In this document: positions 6,010 to 14,488 of the stretch, one piece after another
Position numbering within the stretch: the stretch's first letter is position 1
How the letters are laid out: each line of letters opens with the position of its first letter
Source: JAAEQG01 sp023133475
GTDB lineage: Bacteria; Planctomycetota; Phycisphaerae; UBA1845
DNA: 14,488 nt
Assembly (NCBI GenBank): GCA_030631415.1
Contig: DAOVLE010000131.1
Location: 1 to 14,488 of the forward strand
Direction: 5' to 3'
Program-made: the position numbers and the translations under genes
The notes under the pieces: model-generated
Database searches by the model: none
What the model was told of the DNA's origin: nothing
Seen by the model: the letters and a program-made list of their open reading frames with translations, nothing else

Positions 6010-7395
6010 ATGTCAGACGAGGATTTTGAAAAACCGCGTGAGATCGACCTGGAAAAGGCCCACACCAGCCTGAGAGAAGTTATGGCTTCACTTGGCTTGG
6101 CAGATGGTGATCGGGAGGTGTTCGCCGATCAGATTCGTGAGGTCGAGCAGATGATGCAAAAGCTCGAAGATGGTGTCATCCACATTGCCACCTTCGGGAT
6201 GGTGTCGCGTGGCAAGTCCGCCCTGCTCAACGCCCTGCTGGGCCGCGAGGTGTTCGCCATCGGGGCTACGCACGGCACTACCCGCACGCGGCAGTCCACC
6301 CGCTGGGCTTTGCATCGAGAAACGGTAGCCGACTGCGAGGTTGAAACGTTCACCGATACCCGCCGTGACGGGGTGGCTATCGAACTGATCGACACTCCCG
6401 GGCTTAACGAGGTGGATGGCGAGGAGCGAGCCCGTCTGGCCAGGGAGATTGCCCGCCGGGCGGATCTGATTCTATTCGTGGTTTCGGGTGATATGCTCAG
6501 GCCTGAGCTGGAAGCTCTGGCGGAGCTTCGCGAGGTCAACAAGCCGATCGTGCTGGTCTTCAACATGATCGACCTGTACCCCGAGGCGGACCGCGGCAAG
6601 ATTTACGACAAGATTCGCAACGAGCGAGTGCGCGAGTTGCTCAAACCCGAAGATGTGGTGCTCGCCGCTGCCCAACCCCGCCCGGTAAAGGTTATTACCC
6701 GCGCCGCCGACGGGAGCACCGCAGAGGTGTGGGAACAGCCCGAACCGGTGATCGTCTCTTTGAAACTCAAGATTCTCGAGGTGCTCGAGCGTGAGGGGCA
6801 GGCGCTGGCTGCTTTGAACACCATGCTGTATGTCGGCGACCTGCACCAGGAGATTATCGAGCGTCGGCTGCAACTGCGCGAGCAGGGTGCCGAGAAGCTT
6901 ATCTGGCGGTTCACCATCACCAAAGCCGCCGCCGTCGCACTCAACCCAATCCCGGTGGCGGACGTGGCTGGCGGCATCGGCACCGACATCGCGATGGTTT
7001 TTGCCCTGGCCCGGATGTACGGCATTCCCATGACCCGGATGGGTGTGGGCAAGTTGGTGATCCAGATTGGGAAGATGGCTGGCGTGTTCACCGCGACGGA
7101 GGTTGGCACTCATTTTCTGATCGGGATAGCCAAGAGTTTCTTCGGGGCGACGGCTTTGTTCACCGGTGGGGCGAGCATAGCGGCTTACGCCACGGTGGCT
7201 CCGATTCAGGCCTTTGCCGCCGGCTACGCCTCGCGGGTGATCGGGGAAGCCACCAAGATATACCTCCGCAACGGTGCTTCCTGGGGGCCGGCTGGGCCTA
7301 AGACCGTGATTCAACACATCCTCAATACGCTCGATAAAGACTCGATCATGCAGCGCATCAAAGAAGAATTGCAAGCCAGGCTCCACACCGGATGA
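6010..7395 (+). CDS. Era-like GTPase with DUF697-type C-terminus, lacking N-terminal membrane helices
   Basis: This 461-residue paralogue of the preceding GTPase starts with a charged helical segment (about 1-55) rather than membrane helices. G1 is GMVSRGKS (63-70), probable G2 GTTRTR (about 89-94), G3 DTPG (128-131) and G4 NMID (185-188), with Met in place of the more usual Lys. The C-terminal region (about 285-440) contains KAAAVALNPIPVADVAGGIG and several hydrophobic, glycine/alanine-rich stretches like those of its neighbour, so it may insert in or bind to membrane. The ATG at 6010 follows GAGAG at 5999-6003. A TTG at 6007 would add one residue. The two GTPases may act as a pair, but their function is unknown. 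The repeats between them make coupled translation unlikely. Confidence 0.8.
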   Translation: MSDEDFEKPREIDLEKAHTSLREVMASLGLADGDREVFADQIREVEQMMQKLEDGVIHIATFGMVSRGKSALLNALLGREVFAIGATHGTTRTRQSTRWALHRETVADCEVETFTDTRRDGVAIELIDTPGLNEVDGEERARLAREIARRADLILFVVSGDMLRPELEALAELREVNKPIVLVFNMIDLYPEADRGKIYDKIRNERVRELLKPEDVVLAAAQPRPVKVITRAADGSTAEVWEQPEPVIVSLKLKILEVLEREGQALAALNTMLYVGDLHQEIIERRLQLREQGAEKLIWRFTITKAAAVALNPIPVADVAGGIGTDIAMVFALARMYGIPMTRMGVGKLVIQIGKMAGVFTATEVGTHFLIGIAKSFFGATALFTGGASIAAYATVAPIQAFAAGYASRVIGEATKIYLRNGASWGPAGPKTVIQHILNTLDKDSIMQRIKEELQARLHTG

Positions 7396-7430
7396 AAGGG
7401 GAAGAAAAGGGGTCGGGAGTCTTATTGGGC

Positions 7431-7498
7431 GGGTGGCCCACCGTTTTAGCGGTGGGGGACGCGAATACCTGACGCGATTCATGTTCCCCGGGGCTAAA
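7431..7498. repeat. Family A palindromic repeat A4, left portion
   Basis: It begins with GGGTGGCCCACCGTTTTAGC and runs through GTGGGGGACGCGAAT to GGGCTAAA, where element B2 starts. The right arm after the insertion point is missing. It lies between two convergent genes (the GTPase and rsgA). Confidence 0.75.
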
Positions 7499-7556
7499 GA
7501 GGCTGTCGATTTAATCATCCGTGGCGATCCCCAATGTAGCGTCACCCCTTGTGGGT
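7499..7556. mobile_element. Element B2, truncated left half of element B
   Basis: It starts with GAGGCTGTCGATTTAATC, matching the B1 end with two differences, followed by a match to the B1 interior up to CCCCTTGTGGGT. The right half and the right end are absent. It joins family A at the same base as B1 (after GGCTAAA), so A4-B2 and A3-B1 probably descend from one composite, or both insertions hit the same site. Confidence 0.7.
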
Positions 7557-7577
7557 GGCGGGTGGAACCCGCCCTAC
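7557..7577. repeat. Family C right arm C4
   Basis: A 21-base arm beginning with GGCGGGTGGAACCCGCC and ending in CTAC, identical to the right arms at 5977-5997 and 9249-9269. It is self-complementary at its core (GGCGGGT and ACCCGCC) and lies 10 bases past the rsgA stop, where it may help termination. Confidence 0.7.
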
Positions 7578-7587
7578 CTGCGGTGGA

Positions 7588-8742
7588 TCAGCTTTCGGTG
7601 TACCCGCGGCTGTTGGATTCGGTGAACATGCGAACGTAGCTTTCGTATCGTTCAGGATGGATGATGCCCTTTGCAAGAGCCTCCTTGATAGCACAATGGC
7701 TCTCATGGGTATGGGTGCAGTCGGGGAACTTGCAGTGGGGGATCAGATCGATGAACTCCACAAAGTGACATTCGATCTCGCTACGGGGCACCGCGGTAGT
7801 GTCGAAGGATCGAACCCCCGGCGTATCCACAACATACCCGCCACCGTCCAGCTTGAGCAACAGGGCGGTTGAGGTGGTGTGTCGCCCTTTCAGGGTGTCC
7901 TTGCTCACTTCGCCGATGCGTAGGTTGAGACTCGGCTGCACGGCGTTGAGCAGCGTGCTCTTGCCCACCCCGCTCTGCCCGGCAATCACCGACGACGCCC
8001 GGCCAAGCACCTCGCGCAGGTCTTCGATCCCGCTTCCGCACACCGCGCTGGTTTGCAGGGTGCGATACCCCAAAGCCTGGTAACGCTCCAGAATGCCGAC
8101 CGCAGCCCCGTCGATGTCCAGGTCGATCTTGTTCATGCAGACAACCGGGGTCATATTGCCCCCGGAAGCGGCGACGATGTAGCGGTCGATCAGGTGCGGT
8201 TTGGGGGGCGGCAGGCCCGCCGAGCTGACGATGATCACCTGCTCGACGTTCGCGGCGATGGTGTGCTCGCGCCGGCCTGCTATCCGTTTCAGTTCCGAGT
8301 TGCGAGCCATCACCTCCTCGATCACGCCCTCGGTTTGTCGGCCCTGCTCGTCAGCCACAATCTCGAACCGCACCCGGTCGCCCACGGTGATCGGGTGGCG
8401 ATCGGCGATCAGGCGGCTGCGGAGCATCCGGCGAATGGTGCAAGGCCAAATCCGCTTACTATCGTCCACCTCGGCAAAGAGCCCGCGCATGACCAGCACC
8501 GTCCCGTTAAACCTGGCAGGGTCGCTGTCCCCCTCGTGCACTATCACGGTCCGTTTACGAGAGAGGTCCCCCTTAGCCACCACAGATTCGCCGGCGCGGC
8601 TGTCCATCTCTTCCAGCCCCTGTTCGCGGGCCTGGCGGGTCCAGTCTTGTTTCGTTGACGGCTTGTTGCGGTTACGGCGCAGGTCCACCCGCACTCTTTT
8701 GCCCTTTTTGGATGAAAGTTTCTTACCGGGTTTGCGAGCCAT
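7588..8742 (-). CDS. rsgA: Ribosome small subunit-dependent GTPase A (RsgA)
   Basis: This circularly permuted GTPase assists late 30S ribosome maturation in the cytoplasm. With the ATG at 8742 it has 384 residues (E. coli 350). A very basic N-terminus (MARKPGKKLSSKKGKR) is followed by an OB-fold (about 75-130, with GDRVRFEIV), then the motifs in permuted order: G4 NKID (204-207), G1 GQSGVGKS (255-262) and G3 DTPG (306-309). The C-terminal zinc site C-x4-C-x-H-x5-C is complete (C337, C342, H344, C350). An upstream in-frame ATG at 8820 would add 26 residues, but it lies inside the repeat at 8813-8831, so the start at 8742 is preferred. No strong ribosome binding site is seen. It is convergent with the GTPase gene and divergent from metG. 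Confidence 0.94.
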   Translation of the reverse strand: MARKPGKKLSSKKGKRVRVDLRRNRNKPSTKQDWTRQAREQGLEEMDSRAGESVVAKGDLSRKRTVIVHEGDSDPARFNGTVLVMRGLFAEVDDSKRIWPCTIRRMLRSRLIADRHPITVGDRVRFEIVADEQGRQTEGVIEEVMARNSELKRIAGRREHTIAANVEQVIIVSSAGLPPPKPHLIDRYIVAASGGNMTPVVCMNKIDLDIDGAAVGILERYQALGYRTLQTSAVCGSGIEDLREVLGRASSVIAGQSGVGKSTLLNAVQPSLNLRIGEVSKDTLKGRHTTSTALLLKLDGGGYVVDTPGVRSFDTTAVPRSEIECHFVEFIDLIPHCKFPDCTHTHESHCAIKEALAKGIIHPERYESYVRMFTESNSRGYTES

Positions 8743-8812
8743 ACACCGGCAATTGTCCGCAAAGAGGGGGGAGGGGTCAAGCGAGGCAAAGCGGGCGAAT
8801 GTCACGATTGTG

Positions 8813-8831
8813 GTAAACATTCAGTAAACCC
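8813..8831. repeat. Solitary end of element G
   Basis: GTAAACATTCAGTAAACCC matches the left end of element G (3904-3922) at 18 of 19 positions, and its reverse complement is identical to the right end (4051-4069). No partner end is seen nearby. It lies in the rsgA upstream region and contains a misleading upstream ATG for rsgA. Confidence 0.6.
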
Positions 8832-8868
8832 GTATGCGGAATAGTGTGGATTTCGTGGGGGCAGGTTT

Positions 8869-9011
8869 GCGCTAGGCCCGGCATTTATGCCGGGTATTGG
8901 AGTGGTTGCCTTTGTCCCCCCCGTTCCGCCATGCCGCCGAAGGCGGCATGGCGGAACGGGGGGGATTCTTCGTTCTGTCTTCTCACCCGGCATAAATGCC
9001 GGGCCTAGCGC
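8869..9011. mobile_element. Element D1, 143-bp palindromic repeat with perfect 27-bp inverted ends
   Basis: The outer arms (8869-8895 and 8985-9011) are perfect inverted copies over 27 bases, beginning with GCGCTAGGCCCGGCATTTAT. A separate central hairpin has 23-base arms (8916-8938 and 8942-8964) around a GAA loop, with CCCCCCCGTTCCGCC in the left arm. A second copy in the opposite orientation starts at 14280. The structure is MITE-like, but I see no flanking target duplication. There is no coding capacity. Confidence 0.75.
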
Positions 9012-9036
9012 GCCGTTGCCGTTGATCCGTCTCCCA

Positions 9037-9073
9037 TCCCGTTTCGCCGGTTCTCCAGACCGGCGAAACGGGA
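9037..9073. repeat. Hairpin in the rsgA-metG gap
   Basis: TCCCGTTTCGCCGGT (9037-9051) and ACCGGCGAAACGGGA (9059-9073) form a perfect 15-bp stem with a 7-base loop. No T-run follows. It is probably another small repeat unit. A second copy is not in this window. Confidence 0.55.
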
Positions 9074-9139
9074 GGGCATCCACTTCACTTGTACCATGTC
9101 GCCCAGCGACTACAATCCGAACCCAGAGTGCAAGCGACG

Positions 9140-9227
9140 GGTGGGTGGCCCATCGCTTTAGCGGTGGGGGACGCGAACGTTTGACACGATTCGTGTCCCC
9201 CAGGGCTAAAGCCCTGGGCCACCCACC
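9140..9227. repeat. Family A palindromic repeat A5, intact
   Basis: This complete copy has GGTGGGTGGCCC and GGGCCACCCACC at its ends and GTGGGGGACGCGAA paired with a TTCGTGTCCCCCA-type arm inside. Its GGGCTAAAGCC is uninterrupted and represents the empty target of element B. It lies just upstream of metG and may form part of the untranslated leader. Confidence 0.85.
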
Positions 9228-9248
9228 TCATTGGACCTTGGACTGAAC

Positions 9249-9269
9249 GGCGGGTGGAACCCGCCCTAC
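9249..9269. repeat. Family C right arm C5
   Basis: A 21-base arm starting with GGCGGGTGGAACCCGCC and ending in CTAC, identical to C3 and C4. It ends 15 bases before the metG start codon and would fold just ahead of the ribosome binding site. Confidence 0.7.
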
Positions 9270-9284
9270 TTTGGACGGAGATTG

Positions 9285-11030
9285 ATGGCAAATCGAAAGT
9301 TTCTGGTAACCGGGGCATTGCCCTATAGCAATGGCCCAATCCACGTGGGGCATGTCGCGGGAGCCTATCTGCCCTTGGATATCTACGTGCGATATCTCCG
9401 TGCCAACGGTGATGACGTGCGATACATCTGCGGCAGCGACGACAACGGTGTCGCTGCTCTCAAGACCGCCCGCGAAGAGGGGGTATCGGTCGAGGAACTG
9501 ACCGCCAGGCATAACCGGTCACACCGCGAATCCTTCGCCGGGCTGGGCATCAACTTCGACATCTACGGCGGTACGCATCAGCCGGGCTTCACCGAGATAC
9601 ACACCAAAATCAGCCAGGAATTCTTCCTCAAAATCCACGAAAAAGGCTACTTCACCAAACGGACCACCAAACAACTTTACGATGCCCAAGTAGGCCAATT
9701 CCTCCCCGACCGCTTCGTCAAGGGCACCTGTCCAGCCTGCAACAGCCGCAACGCCTTCGGCGACCAATGTGAAGACTGCGGCCGATCCATGGACGCACTC
9801 GATCTGATCGACCCCCAAAGCATGCTCAGCGACAGCACGCCCGAGGTGCGCGAAACAACCCACTGGTTTCTGCGCCTGGATCAGTTGCAGCATCGGCTGG
9901 CTGATTGGCTACGCTCCAAACAGGACGCCCAAAAGTGCGGGGCGACATGGCGCCCGGTGGTGTTGAACCAGTCGTTAGGCCGGATCGAAGCCGAGGGGCT
10001 GCCCGAGCGAGCCATGACCCGTGATCTGGATTGGGGCATCCCCGTGCCGCTGGACGATCCCGATGCCAAGGGCAAGGTGCTCTACGTGTGGTTCGATGCC
10101 CCCATCGGATACATCTCGTTCACCGCTGTGGACTGCGAGCGGCGGGGCGAGGGATGGGAGGCTTACAAAGACCTCTGGATGGACCCCCAGCGAAAGATCG
10201 TCCACTTCATCGGCGAGGACAACATCGTCTTCCACGCCATAACCTTCCCCGCCATGCTGGCAGCCACCCATGACAGCGACTCCATCCAGGGCGAAGCGGG
10301 AGAGTATCAGCTCCCGCACTGCGTGGTGGCCAACAGCTTCCTCAATATCAAGTTCCCCGGCCGCCCGGAGGAGAAGATCAGCAAGAGTCGTGGAACCGCC
10401 ATCTGGATCGAGGACTACCTCAAGCACTTCGACCCCGACCCGCTACGCTACTACCAGACCGCCATCGCACCCGAGCAGCAGCGGTCAGCCTTTGATATTG
10501 AGGACTTCGTCAACCGCAACAACAGCGAGTTGCTGGCTGTGTTGGGCAACTTCGTCAATCGCACCATCACCTTCACCCACAAGTATTTCGACGGGAAGGT
10601 CCCGCCAGCCGGTGCCGTAACAGACCTTGACCGGGCTCAACTGGATGCCCGTCTACAGGCTGCCGGTCGTGTGGCGGAGGAGCTCGAAGCCTGTCATTTC
10701 AAGGCGGCTCAAAGGGAAATGATGGAGTTGGCCCGGGCGGGCAACGTCTACTTCGACACCACCGCCCCGTTCCGCACGCGGAAGACGGACATGGAAGCCT
10801 GTGGCCGGGCTGTCAACGTTTGCGTGCAGACGGTGCGGACGCTTACCACGCTGATGGCTCCGTTTTTGCCCTTTAGCGCCCGAAAATGCTTGAGCATATT
10901 GCAACTCGACGAATCCGCCATTCGCTGGGACACCGCCGGGGACGAATTGCCGGACAACCATGCCCTGGGAGAAGCTCAGTATCTCGTCAAGAAGCTGGAG
11001 ATGGCGGATGTTGTTGAGATTCTCGGCTAA
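9285..11030 (+). CDS. metG: Methionyl-tRNA synthetase
   Basis: This class I synthetase charges tRNA-Met in the cytoplasm. It has 581 residues from the ATG at 9285. The HIGH motif appears as HVGH (20-23) and KMSKS as KISKS (364-368). A zinc knuckle of the C-x2-C/C-x2-C type is present (C149, C152, C162, C165). The protein ends soon after the anticodon-binding helical domain and lacks the C-terminal EMAP/Trbp111-like tRNA-binding domain found in longer MetRS forms. An in-frame TTG at 9231 would add residues encoded by the repeat region. The ATG at 9285 has GGAG at 9277-9280 and gives a normal N-terminus (MANRKFLVTGALPYSNG). It is divergent from rsgA and convergent with alaS. No promoter is recognisable among the repeats. 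Confidence 0.95.
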   Translation: MANRKFLVTGALPYSNGPIHVGHVAGAYLPLDIYVRYLRANGDDVRYICGSDDNGVAALKTAREEGVSVEELTARHNRSHRESFAGLGINFDIYGGTHQPGFTEIHTKISQEFFLKIHEKGYFTKRTTKQLYDAQVGQFLPDRFVKGTCPACNSRNAFGDQCEDCGRSMDALDLIDPQSMLSDSTPEVRETTHWFLRLDQLQHRLADWLRSKQDAQKCGATWRPVVLNQSLGRIEAEGLPERAMTRDLDWGIPVPLDDPDAKGKVLYVWFDAPIGYISFTAVDCERRGEGWEAYKDLWMDPQRKIVHFIGEDNIVFHAITFPAMLAATHDSDSIQGEAGEYQLPHCVVANSFLNIKFPGRPEEKISKSRGTAIWIEDYLKHFDPDPLRYYQTAIAPEQQRSAFDIEDFVNRNNSELLAVLGNFVNRTITFTHKYFDGKVPPAGAVTDLDRAQLDARLQAAGRVAEELEACHFKAAQREMMELARAGNVYFDTTAPFRTRKTDMEACGRAVNVCVQTVRTLTTLMAPFLPFSARKCLSILQLDESAIRWDTAGDELPDNHALGEAQYLVKKLEMADVVEILG

Positions 11031-11037
11031 TCGGGAT

Positions 11038-11095
11038 GTAGGGCGGGTTCTACCCGCCTTCTTGGCATGGCTTGGCGGGTGGAACCCGCCCTACA
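11038..11095. terminator. Intact family C palindrome, likely bidirectional terminator between metG and alaS
   Basis: Arms of 21 bases (11038-11058 and 11075-11095) pair with a single G:T-type mismatch around a 16-base loop. Each arm also folds on itself. It lies between the ends of convergent metG and alaS, 7 and 12 bases from their stop codons, the right place for a shared terminator. There is no long T-run (only TTCTT), so termination is inferred from position and stem strength. It is also the reference intact copy of repeat family C. Confidence 0.6.
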
Positions 11096-11107
11096 GAATC
11101 ATCCGAG

Positions 11108-14014
<2,907 letters not shown>

Positions 14015-14049
14015 CCCGATATCGTTTCAGCTTTGTTGCCATTCGTCAA

Positions 14050-14143
14050 CAGGCAAGAGGCAAGAGGCAAGAGGCAAGAGGCAACAGGCAAGAGGCAAGA
14101 GGCAAGAGGCAAGAAGCAACAGACAACAGGCAAGAGGCAACAA
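14050..14143. repeat. Heptanucleotide tandem array upstream of alaS
   Basis: About 13 units of AGGCAAG or close variants (AGGCAAC, AAGCAAC, AGACAAC), beginning about 35 bases upstream of the alaS ATG. The unit is the same as in the alaS coding insert at 13149-13180, inverted relative to it. There are no spacers and no coding capacity. No alaS promoter can be recognised in or near it. Confidence 0.85.
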
Positions 14144-14202
14144 CCCAACAAGGGGAGTATCTGAGAGGAAACCCCCCATGCTCCCACCGGCGTCTTTTTC
14201 TA

Positions 14203-14228
14203 AACCCCCAGCAGGGGTGATGGAAATC
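14203..14228. repeat. Family I short palindrome, copy 1
   Basis: ACCCCCAGCAGGGGT followed by GATGGAAAT. Copy 2 at 14412-14438 has the same plan (CCCCCAGAGGGGG followed by CATCGGAAT). Confidence 0.5.
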
Positions 14229-14279
14229 ATGCAACATGGCGTGGACTCAAATAGTGCCACAATCCCACGACATTCCGTC

Positions 14280-14396
14280 GCGCTAGGCCCGGCATTTATG
14301 CCGGGTGAGAAGGCCGAACGAAAGATACCCCCCCGTTCCGCCCCGCCGCCGAAGGCGGTGGGGCGGAACGGGGGGCAAAGGCAACCATTCCAATAC
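14280..14396. mobile_element. Element D2, inverted and truncated copy of D
   Basis: It begins with the 27-base end of family D (14280-14306) and carries the central hairpin CCCGTTCCGCCCCGCCGCC / GGCGGTGGGGCGGAACGGG around a GAA loop. Its interior matches D1 in reverse complement (GAGAAGGCCGAACGAAAGAT, then CAAAGGCAACCATTCCAATA), so it lies in the opposite orientation to D1. The right terminal arm is missing. Confidence 0.7.
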
Positions 14397-14411
14397 GTGA
14401 TGACGCACTCT

Positions 14412-14438
14412 CAGCCCCCAGAGGGGGCATCGGAATAT
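14412..14438. repeat. Family I short palindrome, copy 2
   Basis: GCCCCC-AGA-GGGGGC (14414-14428) followed by ATCGGAATATAG. It is similar to copy 1 at 14203. Confidence 0.5.
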
Positions 14439-14440
14439 AG

Positions 14441-14488
14441 CCCAGGGTGAAGCGAAGCGAACCCTGGGTTGGCGTTTCGTGCAACCCA
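14441..14488. repeat. Overlapping hairpins at the right edge
   Basis: CCCAGGGT (14441-14448) pairs with ACCCTGGG (14461-14468), with GAAGCGAAGCGA between. TGGGTTG (14465-14471) pairs with CAACCCA (14482-14488). The two share bases, so only one can form at a time. They are probably part of a further palindromic repeat cut by the window end. No gene is seen in 14144-14488. Confidence 0.5.

Noticed and set aside
8743..8820. Upstream extension of rsgA to 8820
   Set aside because: The ATG lies inside a repeat end, and the start at 8742 gives the expected basic RsgA N-terminus.
7549..8827. Several plus-strand frames opposite rsgA
   Set aside because: They are shadows of rsgA, whose GTPase and zinc motifs fix the minus strand as coding.
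9231..9284. TTG start extension of metG
   Set aside because: It would encode repeat-derived residues before the conserved MetRS start. GGAG precedes the ATG at 9285.
14018..14025. CGATATCG palindrome before alaS resembling the feo operator core
   Set aside because: Only 8 bases match, which is expected by chance, and alaS has no known link to iron control.
14050..14143. Possible CRISPR array
   Set aside because: The 7-bp units are directly tandem with no spacers, and there are no cas genes in the window.

Overview
The window looks like chromosomal DNA of a GC-rich bacterium, most likely a planctomycete (Phycisphaerae-like). This rests on the style of the proteins (long AlaRS, short zinc-type MetRS, DtxR-FeoA-FeoB cluster) and above all on gaps packed with palindromic interspersed repeats. 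No rRNA or tRNA gene, transposase or CRISPR array is visible, so the phylum is an inference.

Layout. Positions 1-3736 form an iron uptake unit on the plus strand: a sigma70-type promoter beside a perfect 22-bp palindrome, a DtxR/MntR-type regulator, FeoA, the ferrous iron transporter FeoB, and a 46-residue FeoB-associated Cys-rich membrane peptide 12 bases after feoB. The regulator probably senses Fe2+ or Mn2+ and controls the uptake genes behind it, although feoA and feoB are now separated by about 290 bases of repeats. Positions 4194-7395 hold two related Era-like GTPases with C-terminal YcjF/DUF697-type regions, the first membrane-anchored and the second without N-terminal membrane helices. 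They are separated by a nested repeat. Next come rsgA (minus), metG (plus) and alaS (minus), which are ordinary translation and ribosome-assembly genes.

Repeats. Nearly every gap is made of a few palindromic families, labelled here A (about 80-90 bp, arms containing GGTGGCCCATCGCTTTAGC), B (136 bp MITE-like), C (58 bp, arms containing GGCGGGTGGAACCCGCC), D (143 bp, 27-bp inverted ends), G (166 bp, 19-bp inverted ends), H (CGCAGATT/AATCTGCG) and I (CCCCCAG-AGGGGG), plus a 7-bp tandem AAGAGGC. Two insertions can be read directly from sequence comparison within the window: B inside A with a TAAA duplication, and G inside H with an AATCTGCG duplication. A third repeat, heptamer plus a C-like hairpin, lies in frame inside alaS and adds about two dozen residues to the enzyme. 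Repeats also supply misleading upstream start codons for feoB, rsgA and metG, and the stop codon of the first GTPase.

There is no clear unknown defence or metabolic system here. The most unusual signals are the nested non-autonomous elements, the repeat-derived peptide in AlaRS, the altered metal-ligand set of the regulator and the paired GTPases.
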